A stretch of 64,000 nt of DNA from Hydractinia symbiolongicarpus (taxonomy: Eukaryota; Cnidaria; Hydrozoa; Anthoathecata; Hydractiniidae), in NCBI RefSeq assembly GCF_029227915.1, contig NC_079880.1, positions 6,822,001 to 6,886,000 of the forward strand, written 5' to 3'. Of this stretch, positions 1 to 13,319 are shown in pieces. A model generated the notes under the pieces. That model saw only the letters and a list, made by a program, of their open reading frames with translations. It did no database searches and was not told where the DNA came from. The position numbers and the translations under genes are program-made. The stretch's first letter is position 1, and the number at the start of each line of letters is the position of its first letter.

Positions 1-2533
1 TAAGTCATTTTTTACCGTGGGACCAATCCTAGCCGTTATCGCGCGCTGAAGAAATAGCGACAATTTCAAATACGACTTTTCACGGACTTTCTATCGATGT
101 CAGTCCGTTTGAGTTACAACGGTTGGGTCACATATTCGTACAAACATGCATTTGGCGATATTTATCTGATATTACTAGGTTGCATCGCTTTTAACAGTGA
201 AACGATTGAATGTGGGACTTAATTGAACTAACTTTGGACTGTGACCTGATACATGTGATAAATGAGGCAATTGGACTCCAAGAAATAACATTCATCTTAA
301 TTAGACTTGTTTGCCTGAACTCAGCGATTACACTGGGCGCTGTGGTAGCGCTTTATTTAAAAGTTTAGATTAATAAGTAATTTTTTACTGTGGGACCAAT
401 CCTAGCCGTTATCCCGCGCTGAAGAAATAGAGACAGTTTCAAACACTACATTTCATTGACTTTCTAACAGTGTCAATCCGTTTGTGTTACAACGGTGAAG
501 TCACATATTCTTACCAACATGTATTTCGTGATATCTTTCCGGTATTACTAGGTTGTTTCGCTTTTAACAGTGAAACGATTGACCGTGGAACTTAATTGAA
601 CTGATTTTGGGCTGTGACCTTATAAATGTGAAAGTGACACAATTGAACTCCAAGAAAAAACATTCTTTTTGATTTGACATGATTGCCGCAACTCAGCGAT
701 TACACCGGGCGCTGTGATAGCGCTTCATTTAAAAATTAAGATAAAAAAGTTACTTTTTAACTGTTGGACCAATCCTAGCCGGTAGCGCATGCTGAAAAAA
801 TAGAGACAATTTCAAATACGACTTTTCACAGACTTTCTATCGATGTCAGTCCGTTTGAGTTACAACGGTTGGGTCACATATTCGTACCAACATGCATTTG
901 GCGATATCTATCTGATATTACTAGGTTGCATCGCTTTTAACAGTGAAACGATTGAATGTGGGACTTAATTGAACTAACTTTGGACTGTGACCTGATACAT
1001 GTGATAAATGAGGCAATTGAACTCCAAGAAATATCATTCATCTTAATTTGACATAATTGCCGGAACTCGGCGATTACACTGGGCGCTGTGGTAGCGCTTC
1101 ATTTAAAAATTTATATAAATAAGTCATTCTTTACCGTGGGACCAATCCTAGCCGTTATCGCGCGCTGAAGAAATAGCGACAGTTTCAAAAACTCCATTAC
1201 ATTGACTTTCTAACGGTGTCAGTTCGTTTGAGTTACAAAGGTTGGGTCACATATTCGTACCAACATGTATTTAGCGATATTTCTCTGATATTACTAGATT
1301 GCTTCGCTTTTAACAATGAAACGATTGACTGTGGGACTTCATTGCACTAACTTTGGACTGTGACCTGATAAATGTGATGTATGAGACAATTGGACTCCAA
1401 GAAATACCATTCATCTTAATTTTACATGATTACCGGACCTCAGCGATTACACTTGGCGCTGTGGTAGCGCTTCATTTAAAAATTTATATAAATAAGTCAT
1501 TCTTTACCGTGGGTCCAATCCTAGCCGTTATAGCGCGCTGAAGAAATAGCGACAGTTTCAAAAACTGCATTACATTGACTTTCTAACGGTGTCAGTCCGT
1601 TTGAGTTACAATGGTTGGGTCACATATTCGTACCAACATGTATTTAGCGATATTTTTCTAATATTACTAGATTGCTTCTCTTTTAACAGTGAAACGATTG
1701 ACTGTGGGACTTAATTGAACTAACTTTGGACTGCGACCTTATAAAAGTGAAAGTGAGACAATTGAACTCCAAGAAATAACATTCTTCTTAATTTGACATG
1801 ATTGCCGGAACTCAGCGATTACACTGGGCACTGTGGTAGCGCTTCATTTAAAAACTTAGATAAATAAGTCATTCTTTACCGTGGGACCAATCCTAGCCGT
1901 TATCGCGCGCTGAAGAAATAGCGACAGTTTCAAAAACTGCATTACGTTGACTTTCTAACGGTGTCAGTCCGTTTGAGTTACAATGGTTGGGTCACATATT
2001 CGTACCAACATGTATTTAGCGATATTTGTCTGATATTACTAGATTGCTTCGCTTTTAACAATGAAACGATTGACTGTGGGACTTAATTGAACTAACTTCG
2101 GACTGCGACCTGATAAATGTGATAAATAAGACAATTGGAATCCAAGAAATAACATTCTTCTTAATTAGACTTGTTTGCCTGAACTCAGCGATTACACTGG
2201 GTGCTGTGGTAGCGCTTTATTTAAAAATTTAGATTAATAAGTCTTTTTTTACTGTGGGACCAATCCTAGCCGTTATCGCGCGCTGAAGAAATAGCGAAAG
2301 TTTCAAAAACTGCATTACATTGACTTTCTAACGGTGTCAGTCCGTTTGAGTTACAATGGTTGGGTCACATATTTGTACAAACATGTATTTAGCGATATTT
2401 TTCTGATATTACTAGATTGCTTCGCTTTTAACAATGAAACGATTGACTGTGGGACTTAATTTAACTAACTTTGGACTGCGACCTTATAAATGTGATAAAT
2501 AAGACAATTGGACTCCAAGAAATAACATTCTTC
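1..2533 (+). repeat. 372-373 bp satellite array, segment 1
   Basis: Successive copies of the landmark GACCAATCCTAGCC start near 21, 394, 767, 1140, 1513, 1885 and 2258, giving a period of 372-373 bp with all copies in one orientation. Three monomer subtypes are visible from diagnostic stretches: one with TTTAGCGATATTTTTCTGAT, one with TATTTCGTGATATCTTTCCG plus CCGTGGAACTT, and one with GCATTTGGCGATATTTATC. No coding capacity; short open frames here are by-products of the repeat. The array continues beyond the window start. Confidence 0.97.
513..1738 (+). repeat. Duplicated satellite block, copy 1 (4847 bp apart)
   Basis: This ~1.23 kb block recurs at 5360-6585, offset exactly 4847 bp, with very few differences seen (for example ATACCATTC here, ATAACATTC there). 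The spacing equals 11 monomers plus the MITE between them. The copies diverge sharply after about 1738. The near identity, compared with the much larger divergence of neighbouring monomers, marks a recent duplication or conversion. Confidence 0.85.
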
Positions 2534-3285
2534 TTAACCCTATTCGGTCCGGGGGGGGCGGATTCCGCCCCCCCTGACAGTTTTTTTTAATAACTCCTGA
2601 TTGCTTTGTTATATGGCTATGATACTTACTGAGTTTCAACATTCATCTATTAGACACCTGCATGCTATTTTTTTAGGTCTCATACCTTTCAGAGGCTTCG
2701 ATATTGGCCATTACTCGAAACTACCCCTAAAAATCTCTATGAAATCCTTATAATGGAGAAAATATAATAACTCCTGTTAGGATTATCCTTAGAACGTGAA
2801 ACTTGCAACACAACTTTGTTTCATTAAGAAAAATCATTTTGAATAATTTGAACATGTGACTAATCCGATTTCCCGATTTTGTCGGATTTTACCCGAAAAT
2901 CGGAAAAAATCGGATTTTCGGGCAATTTTTGGCAATTTTTTATCCGATCCATGTAAAAACCGGAAGATATTTTAAATAACTTTTATCTAGCTTTCAGAAA
3001 CTTCAAACAGAATGTAAAAATTCGCTCTAGAACAAAAGTAATTATATTTTAAGCAGATAGTGGCATTTTTAAAAATTTTTAAGCTTTTGATGACGTCACT
3101 GAAAATGTGCTGACGCAAGCAAATTTTTTTTGGTGCCATTTTGTTCCTTTTATGACGTACTATAAGTGTGCCAAGTTTGATTCAATTTGATCAACCCTAT
3201 GAAAAGTTATTAAGGGGGGGGGGGCGGAATCCGCCCCCCCCCCCGGTCATAGTATGTTCGAAAAACCCCGACCGAATAGGGTTAA
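2534..3285 (-). mobile_element. piggyBac-type non-autonomous element (MITE), copy 1
   Basis: A 744 bp insertion (2538-3281) is flanked by TTAA at 2534-2537 and 3282-3285; removing it and one TTAA restores the satellite sequence CTTCTTAATTAGAC. The ends are inverted repeats starting CCCTATTCGGTC. Just inside each end is a near-perfect G-run/CGGAATCCG/C-run palindrome (2552-2574 and 3214-3244). A third imperfect stem-loop of the CCCGAAAATCGG/CGGATTTTCGGG kind lies near 2890-2925. TTAA duplication and ends beginning CCC are typical of piggyBac-superfamily elements. There is no transposase frame, so it would need a transposase supplied elsewhere. It is in the opposite orientation to the two copies at 35.7 and 38.3 kb. 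Confidence 0.9.
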
Positions 3286-5359
3286 TTAGACTTGTTTGCC
3301 TGAACTCAGCGATTACACTGGGCGCTGTGGTAGCGCTTTATTTAAAAGTTTAGATTAATAAGTCTTTTTTTACTGTGGGACCAATCCTAGCCGTTATTGC
3401 GCGCTGAAGAAATACAGACAGTTTCAAAAAGTACATTTCATTGACTTTCTAACAGTATCAACCCGTTTGAGTTACAACGGTTGAGTCACATATTCTTACC
3501 AAAATGTATTTCGTGATATCTTTCCGGTATTACTAGGTTGTATCGCTTTCAACAGTGAAACGATTGACCGTGGAACTTAATTGAACTGGTTTTGGGCTGT
3601 GACCTGATAAATGTGATAAATAAGACAATTGGACTCCAAATAACATTCTTCTTAATTAGACTTGTTTGCCTGAACTCAGCGATTACACTGGGCGCTGTGG
3701 TAGCGCTTTATTTAAAAATTTAGATTAATAAGTCTTTTTTTACTGTGGGACCAATCCTAGCCGTTATCGCGCGCGGAAGAAATAGCGACAGTTTCAAAAA
3801 CTGCATTACATTGACTTTCTAACGGTGTCAGTCCGTTTGAGTTACAATGGTTGGGTCACATACTCTTACCAAAATGTATTTCGTGATATCTTTCCGGTAT
3901 TACTAGGTTGTATCGCTTTCAACAGTGAAACGATTGACCGTGGAACTTAATTGAACTGATTTTGGGCTGTGACCTTATAAATGTGAAAGTGAGACAATTG
4001 AACTCCAAGAAATAACATTCTTCTTAATTTGACATGATTGCCGGAACTCAGCGATTACACTGGGCACTGTGGTAGCGCTTCATTTAAAAACGTAGATAAA
4101 TAAGTCATTCTTTACCGTGGGACCAATCCTAGCCGTTATCGCGCGCTGAAGAAATAGCGACAGTTTCAAAAACTGCATTACATTCACTTTCTAACGGTGT
4201 CAGTCCGTTTGAGTTACAATGGTTGGGTCACATATTCATACCAACATGTATTTAGCAATATTTTTCTGATATTACTAGATTGCTTCGCTTTTAACAATGA
4301 AACGATTGGATGTGGGACTTAATTGAACTAACTTTGGATTGTTACCTGCTAAATGTGATAAATGTGACAATTGGACTCCAAGAAATAACATTCTTCTTAA
4401 TTAGACTTGTTTGCCTGAACTCAGCGATTACACTGGGCGCTGTGGTAGCGCTTTATTTAAAAGTTTAGATTAATAAGTAATTCTTTACCGTGGGACCAAT
4501 CCTAGCCGTTATCGCGCGCTAAAGAAATAGAGACAGTTTCAAAAACTACATTTCATTGACTTTCTAACAGTATCAATCCGTTTGTGCTACAACAGTTGAG
4601 TCACATATTCTTACCAAAATGTATTTCGTGATATCTTTCCGGTATTACTAGGTTGTTTCGCTTTTAACAGTGAAACGATTGACTGTGGGACTTAATTGAA
4701 CTGATTTTGGGCTGTAACCTTATAATTGAAAAAGTAGGACAATTGGACTCCAAGAAATAACATTCTTCTTAATTTGACATGATTGCCGCAACTCAGCGAT
4801 TACACTGGTCCCTGTGGTAGCGCTTCATTTGAAAATTAAGATAAATAAAGTCACTTTTTAGCCGTGGGACGAATCCTACCCGTTAGCGCGCGCTGAAGAA
4901 ATAGAGACAATTTCAAATACTACTTTTCACGGACTTTGTATCGATCTCAGTCCGTTTGAGTTACAACGGTTGGGTCACATACTCGTACCAACATGCATTT
5001 GGCGATATTTATCTGATATTACTAGGTTGCATCGCTTTTAACAGTGAAACGATTGAATGTGGGACTTAATTGAACTAACTTTGGACTGTGACCTGATACA
5101 TGTGATAAATGAGGCAATTGGACTCCCAGAAATAACATTCATCTTAATTTGACCTGATTGCCGGAACTCGGCGATTACACTGGGCGCTGTGGTAGCGCTT
5201 CATTCAAAAATTTATATAAATAAGTCATTTTTTACCGTGGGACCAATCCTAGCCGTTATCGCGCGCTGAAGAAATAGCGACAATTTCAAATACGACTTTT
5301 CACGGACTTTCTATCGATGTCAGTCCGTTTGAGTTACAACGGTTGGGTCACATATTCGT

Positions 5360-6585
5360 ACCAACATGTATTTCGTGATATCTTTCCGGTATTACTAGGT
5401 TGTTTCGCTTTTAACAGTGAAACGATTGACCGTGGAACTTAATTGAACTGATTTTGGGCTGTGACCTTATAAATGTGAAAGTGACACAATTGAACTCCAA
5501 GAAAAAACATTCTTTTTGATTTGACATGATTGCCGCAACTCAGCGATTACACCGGGCGCTGTGATAGCGCTTCATTTAAAAATTAAGATAAAAAAGTTAC
5601 TTTTTAACTGTTGGACCAATCCTAGCCGGTAGCGCATGCTGAAAAAATAGAGACAATTTCAAATACGACTTTTCACAGACTTTCTATCGATGTCAGTCCG
5701 TTTGAGTTACAACGGTTGGGTCACATATTCGTACCAACATGCATTTGGCGATATCTATCTGATATTACTAGGTTGCATCGCTTTTAACAGTGAAACGATT
5801 GAATGTGGGACTTAATTGAACTAACTTTGGACTGTGACCTGATACATGTGATAAATGAGGCAATTGAACTCCAAGAAATATCATTCATCTTAATTTGACA
5901 TAATTGCCGGAACTCGGCGATTACACTGGGCGCTGTGGTAGCGCTTCATTTAAAAATTTATATAAATAAGTCATTCTTTACCGTGGGACCAATCCTAGCC
6001 GTTATCGCGCGCTGAAGAAATAGCGACAGTTTCAAAAACTCCATTACATTGACTTTCTAACGGTGTCAGTTCGTTTGAGTTACAAAGGTTGGGTCACATA
6101 TTCGTACCAACATGTATTTAGCGATATTTCTCTGATATTACTAGATTGCTTCGCTTTTAACAATGAAACGATTGACTGTGGGACTTCATTGCACTAACTT
6201 TGGACTGTGACCTGATAAATGTGATGTATGAGACAATTGGACTCCAAGAAATAACATTCATCTTAATTTTACATGATTACCGGACCTCAGCGATTACACT
6301 TGGCGCTGTGGTAGCGCTTCATTTAAAAATTTATATAAATAAGTCATTCTTTACCGTGGGTCCAATCCTAGCCGTTATAGCGCGCTGAAGAAATAGCGAC
6401 AGTTTCAAAAACTGCATTACATTGACTTTCTAACGGTGTCAGTCCGTTTGAGTTACAATGGTTGGGTCACATATTCGTACCAACATGTATTTAGCGATAT
6501 TTTTCTAATATTACTAGATTGCTTCTCTTTTAACAGTGAAACGATTGACTGTGGGACTTAATTGAACTAACTTTGGACTGCGACC
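5360..6585 (+). repeat. Duplicated satellite block, copy 2 (4847 bp apart)
   Basis: Counterpart of 513-1738. Immediately upstream, 5221-5360 instead matches 1-140 at an offset of 5220 bp. The offset therefore changes by 373 bp, one monomer, at about 5360, so this locus lacks exactly one monomer that is present in the first locus. This is the pattern expected from in-register unequal exchange. Confidence 0.83.
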
Positions 6586-9500
6586 TGATAAATGTGATAA
6601 ATAAGACAATTGGACTCCAAATAACATTCTTCTTAATTAGACTTGTTTGCCTGAACTCAGCGATTACACTGGGCGCTGTGGTAGCGCTTTATTTAAAAAT
6701 TTAGATTAATAAGTCTTTTTTTACTGTGGGACCAATCCTAGCCGTTATCGCGCCCTGAAGAAATAGCGACAGTTTCAAAAACTGCATTACATTGACTTTC
6801 TAACGGTGTCAGTCCGTTTGAGTTACAATGGTTGGGTCACATATTTGTACCAACATGTATTTAGCGATATTTTTCTGATATTACTAGATTGCTTCGCTTT
6901 TAACAATGAAACGATTTACTGTGGGACTTAATTGAACTAACTTTGGATTGTTACCTGCTAAATGTGATAAATGAGGCAATTGGACTCCAAGAAATAACAT
7001 TCATCTTAATTGGACTTGTTTGCCTGTACTCAGCGATTACACTGGGCGCTGTGGTAGCGCTTTATTTAAAACTTTAGATTAATAAGTAATTTTTTACTGT
7101 GGGACCAATCCTAGCCGTTATCCCGCGCTGAAGAAATAGAGACAGTTTCAAACACTACATTTCATTGACTTTCTAACAGTGTCAATCCGTTTGTGTTACA
7201 ACGGTTAAGTCACATATTCGTACCAACATGTATTTCGTAATATCTTTCCGGTATTACTAGGTTGTTTCGCTTTTAAAAGTGAAACGATTGACTGTGGGAC
7301 TTAATTGAACTGATTTTGGGCTGTAACCTTATAATTGAAAAAGTAAGACAATTGGACTCCAAGAAATAACATTCTTCTTAATTTGACATGATCGCCGCTA
7401 CTCAGCGATTACACTGGTCGCTGTGGTAGCGCTTCATTTAAAAATTAAGATAAATAAAGTCACTTTTTACCCGTGGGACGAATCCTACCCGTTAGCGCGC
7501 GCTGAAGAAATAGAGACAATTTCAAATACTACTTTTCACGAACTTTCTATCGATGTCAGTCCGTTTGAGTTACAACGGTTGGGTCACATATTCGTACCAA
7601 CATGCATTTGGCGATATTTATCTGATATTACTAGGTTGCATCGCTTTTAACAGTGAAACGATTGAATGTGGGACTTAATTGAACTAACTTTGGACTGTGA
7701 CCTGATACATGTGATAAATGAGGCAATTGGACTCCAAGAAATATCATTCATCTTAATTTGACATAATTACCGGAACTCGGCGATTACACTGGGCGCTGTG
7801 GTAGCGCTTCATTTAAAAATTTATATAAATAAGTCATTCTTTACCGTGGGACCAATCCTAGCCGTTATCGCGCGCTGATGAAATAGCGACAGTTTCAAAA
7901 ACTCCATTACATTGACTTTCTAACGGTGTCAGTTCGTTTGAGTTACAATGGTTGGGTCACATATTCGTACAAACATTTATTTAGCGATATTTCTCTGATA
8001 TTACTAGATTGCTTCGCTTTTAACAATGAAACGATTGACTGTGGGACTTCATTGAACTAACTTTGGACTGTGACCTGATAAATGTGATGAATGAGACAAT
8101 TGGACTCCAAGAAATAACATTCATCTTAATTTGACATGATTGCCGGACCTCAGCGATTACACTTGGCGCTGTGGCAGCGCTTCATTTAAAAATTTAGATA
8201 AATAAGTCATTCTTTACCGTGGGACCAATCCTAGCCTTTATCGCGCGCTGAAGAAAAAGCGACAGTTTTAAAAACTGCATTACATTGATTTTCTAATGGT
8301 GTCAGTCCGTTTGAGTTACAATGGTTGGGTCACATATTCATACCAACATGTATTTAGCGATATTTTTCTAATAATACTAGATTGCTTCTCTTTTAACAGT
8401 GAAAAGATTGACTGTGGGACTTAATTGAACTAACGTTGGACTGCGACCTGATAAATGTGATAAATAAGACAATTGGACTCCAAGAAAAAACATTCTTCTT
8501 AATTAGACTTGTTTGCCTGAACTCAGCGATTACACTGGGCGCTGTGGTAGCGCTTTATTTAAAACTTTAGATTAATAAGTCTTTTTTTACTGTGGGACCA
8601 ATCCTAGCCGTTATTGCGCGCTGAAGAAATACAGACAGTTTCAAAAAGTACATTTCATTGACTTTCTAACAGTATCAACCCGTTTGAGTTACAACGGTTG
8701 AGTCACATAATCTTACCAAAATGTATTTCGTGATATCTTTCCGATATTACTAGGTTGTATCACTTTCAACAGTGAAACGATTGACCGTGGAACTTAATTG
8801 AACTGATTTTGGGCTGTGACCTTATAAATGTGAAAATGAGACAATTGAACTCCAAGAAATAACATTCTTCTTAATTTGACATGTTTGCCCGAATTAGCGA
8901 TTACACTGGGCACTGTGGTAGCGCTTCATTTAAAAACGTAGATAAATAAGTCATTCTTTACCATGGGACCAATCCTAGCCGTTATCGCGCGCTGAAGAAA
9001 TAGCGACAGTTTCAAAAACTGCATTACATTCACTTTCTAACGGTGTCAGTCTTTTTGAGTTACAGTGGTTGGGTCACATATTCGTACCAACATGTATTTA
9101 GCGATATTTTTCTGATAATACTAGATTGCTTCGCTTTTAACAATGAAACGATTGACTGTGGGACTTAATTGAACTAACGTTGGACTGCGACCTGATAAAT
9201 GTGATAAATAAGACAATTGGACTCCAAGAAAAAACATTCTTCTTAATTAGACTTGTTTGCCTGAACTCAGCGATTACACTGGGTGCTGTGGTAGCGCTTT
9301 ATTTAAAACTTTAGATTAATAAGTCTTTTTTTACTGTGGGACCAATCCTAGCCGTTATTGCGCGCTGAAGAAATACAGACAGTTTCAAAAAGTACATTTC
9401 ATTGACTTTCTAACAGTATCAACCCGTTTGAGTTACAACGGTTGAGTCACATAATCTTACCAAAATGTATTTCGTGATATCTTTCCGATATTACTAGGTT

Positions 9501-11840
9501 GTATCACTTTCAACAGTGAAACGATTGACCGTGGAACTTAATTGAACTGATTTTGGGCTGTGACCTTATAAATGTGAAAGTGAGACAATTGAACTCAAAG
9601 AAATAACATTCTTCTTAATTTGACATGATTGCCGGAACTCAGCGATTACACTGGGCACTGTGGTAGCGCTTCATTTAAAAACGTAGATAAATAATTCATT
9701 CTCTACCGTGGGACCAATCCTAGCCGTCATCGCGCGCTGAAGAAATAGCGACAGTTTCAAAAACTGCATTACATTGACTTTCCAACGATTTCAGTCCGTT
9801 TGAGTTACAATGGTTGGGTCACATATTCGTACCAACATGTATTAAGCGATATTTTTCTGATATTACTAGATTGCTTCGCTTTTAACAATGAAACGATTGA
9901 CTGTGGGACTTAATTGAACAAACTTTGGACTGCGACCTTATAAATGTGATATATAACACAATTGGACTATAAGAAATAACATTCTTCTTAACTACCAAAA
10001 TATATTTCGTGATATCTTTCCGGTATTACTAGATTGTATCGATTTCAACAGTGAAACGATTGACCGTGGAACTTAATTGAACTGATTTTGGGCCGTGACC
10101 TTATAAATGTGAAAGTGAGACAATTGAACTCCAAGAAATAACATTCTTCTTGATTTGACATGATTGCCGCAACTCAGCGATTACACGGGGCGCTGTGGTA
10201 GCGCTTCATTTAAAAATTAAGATAAAAAAGTTACTTTTTAACAGTAGCCGGTAGCGCACGCTGAAGAAATAGCGACAGTTTCAAATACTACATTTCACTG
10301 ACTTTCTATCGATGTTAGTCCGTCTAATTTACAACGGTTGGGTCACATATTCGTACCAACATGTATTTAGCGATACTTATTTGATATTTCTAGGTTGCAT
10401 CGCTTTTAACAGTGAAACGATTGAATGTGGGACTTAATTGAACTAACTTTGGACTGTGAACTGATAAATCTGATAAATGAGGCAATTGGACTCCAAGAAA
10501 TAACATTCATCTTAATTTGACATGATTGCCGGACCTCAGCGATTACACTGGGCGCTCTGGTAGCGTTTCATTTAAAAATTTAGATAAATAAGTCATTCTT
10601 TACCGGGGGACCAATCCTAGCCGTTATCGCGCGCTGAAGAAATAGCGACAGTTTCAAAAACTGCATTACATTGACTTTCTAACGGTGTCAGTTCGTTTGA
10701 GTTACAATGGTTGGGTCACATATTCGTACCAACATGTATTTAGCGATATTTTTCTGATATTGCTAGATTACTTCGCTTTTAACAATGAAACGATTGACTG
10801 TGGGACTTAATTGAACTAACTTTGGACTGTGACCTGATAAATGTGATAAATGAGACAATTGGACTCCAAGAAATAACATTCATCTTAATTTGACATGATT
10901 GCCGGACCTCAGCGATTACACTGGGCACTCTGGTAGCGCTTCATTTAAAAATTTAGATAAATAAGTCATTCTTTACCGTGGGACCAATCCTAGCCGTTAT
11001 CGCGCGCTGAAGAAATAGCGACAGTTTCAAAAACTGCATTTCATTGACTTTCTAACGATGTCAATCCGTTTGAGTTACAACGGTTTTGTCACATATTCGT
11101 ACCAACATGTATTTAGCGATATTTTTCTGGTATTACTAGATTGCATCACTTTTACCAATGAAACAGTTGACTGTGGGGCTTAATTGAACTAACTTTGGAC
11201 TGTGACCTGATAAATGTGATAAATGAGAGAATTGGACCCAAAGGAATAACATTCTTTTTAATTTTACGTGATTGCCGGAACTGAGCGTTTACACTGGGCG
11301 CTGTGGTAGCACTTCATTTGAAAATTTAGATAAATAAGTCATTTTTGCTGTGGGACCAATTCTAGCTGTTATTTCGCGCTGAAGAAATACAGACAGTTTC
11401 AAATAGTACATTTCATTGACTTTCTAACAGTATCAATCCGTTTGAGTTACAACGGTTGAGTCACATATTCTTACCAAAATATATTTCGTGATATCTTTCC
11501 AGTATTACTAGATTGCATCGATTTCAACAGTGAAACGATTGACCGTGGAACTTTATTGAACTCATTTTGGGCTGTGACCTTATAAATGTGAAAGTGAGAC
11601 AATTGAACTCCAAGAAATAACATTCATCTTAATTTGACATGACTGCCGGAACTGAGCGATTACACTGGGCGCCGTGGTAGCGCTTCATTTAAAAAGTTAT
11701 ATAAATAAGTCATTTTTGCTGTGGGACCAATCCTAGCCGTTAACGCGCGCAGAAGAAATGTTGACAGTTTCAAAAACTACATTTCCTTGACTTTCTAACG
11801 GTATCAATCCGCTTCAGTTACAACGGTTGCGTCACACACT

Positions 11841-13319
11841 CGTACCAAAATATATTTCGTGATATCTTTCCGGTATTACTAGATTGTATCGATTTCAACA
11901 GTGAAACGATTGACCGTGGAACTTAATTGAACTGATTTTGGGCTGTGACCTTATAAATGTGAAAGTGAGACAATTGAACTCCAAGAAATAACATTCTTCT
12001 TGATTTGACATGATTGCCGCAACTCAGCGATTACACGGGGCGCTGTGGTAGCGCTTCATTTAAAAATGAAGATGAAAAAGTTACTTTTTAACAGTAGCCG
12101 GTAGCGCACGCTGAAGAAATAGCGACAGTTTCAAATACTACATTTCAATGAGTTTCTATCGATGTCAGTCCGTTTGAGTTACAACGGTTGGGTCACATAT
12201 TCGTACCAACATGTATTTAGCGATATTTATCTGTTATTACTAGGTTGCATCGCTTTTAACAGTGAAACGATTGAATGTGGGACTTAATTGAACTAACTTT
12301 GGACTGTTACCTTATAAATGTAATAAATGTGACAATTGGACTCCAAGAATAAACATTCATCTTAATTTGACATGATTGCCAGAACTGAGCAATCACACTG
12401 GGCGCTGCGGAAGCGCTTCATTTAAAAATTTAGATAAATAAATCATTTTTTACCGTGGGACCAATCCTAGCCGTTATCGCGCGCTGAAGAAATAGCGAAA
12501 GCTTCAAAAACTACATTTCATTGACTTTCTAACGATGTCAATCCGCTTGAGTTACAACGGTTTTGTCACATATTCGTACCAACATGTATTTAGCGATATT
12601 TTTCTGGTATTACTAGATTGCATCCCTTCTACCAATGAAACGATTGACTGTGGGACTTAATTGAACTAACTTTGGACTGTGACCTGATAAATGTGATAAA
12701 TGAGAGAATTGGACTCGAAGAAATAACATTCTTTTTAATTTGACGTGATTGCCGGAGCTGAGCGTTTACACTGGGCGCTGTGGTAGCACATCATTTAAAA
12801 ATTTAGATAAAAAAGTCATTTTTGCTGTGGGACCAATCCTAGCCGTTATCCCGCGCAGAAGAAATAGCGACAGTTTCAAAAACTACATTTCATTGACTTT
12901 CTAACGGTATCAATGCGCTTCAGTTACAACGGTTGCGTCACATACTCGTACCAACATGTATTTAGCGATAATTATCTGATATTACTGGGTTGCATCGCTT
13001 TTAACAGTAAAACGATTGAATGTGGGACTTAATTGAACTAACTTTGGACTGTGAGCTGATAAATGTGATAAATGAGACAATTGGACTCCAAGAATTAACA
13101 TTCATCTTAATTTGACATGATTGCCGGAACTCAGAGATTACACTGGGCGCTGTGGTAGCGCTTCATTTAAAAATTTAGATAGAAAAGTCATTCTTTACCG
13201 TGGGACCAATCCTAGCCGTTATCGCGCGCTGAGGAAATAGCGACAGTTTCAAAAACTGCACTACATTGACTTTCTAACGGTGTCAGTCCGTTTGAGTTAC
13301 AATGGTTGGGTCACACACT
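11841..13319 (+). repeat. 1479 bp four-monomer tandem unit, first copy
   Basis: Begins at CGTACCAAAATATATTTCG after the variant GTCACACACT and is repeated directly at 13320-14798 with a period of 1479 bp. It includes a shortened monomer with GAAGATGAAAAAGTTACTTT. The same pair is present in the second 7.94 kb unit at 19781-22737, so this duplication predates that larger one. Confidence 0.85.

Noticed and set aside
880-900. CENP-B box
   Set aside because: TTCGTACCAACATGT fits only the TTCG....A half of the motif; the required CGGG half is ATGT.
1353-1541. 62-codon open frame, repeated at 6200-6388, and similar short frames at 3168, 7423 and 63124 (minus)
   Set aside because: They are chance frames within satellite monomers or across the MITE edge. 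The two identical ones result from the 4847 bp duplication, and most monomers break the frame.
1-2533. CRISPR array
   Set aside because: The repeats are 372 bp head to tail with no short repeat/unique spacer alternation, and the context is eukaryotic.
2534-3285. Tc1/mariner or hAT MITE
   Set aside because: The duplication is TTAA, not TA or 8 bp, and the ends start CCCTATT, which fits piggyBac better.
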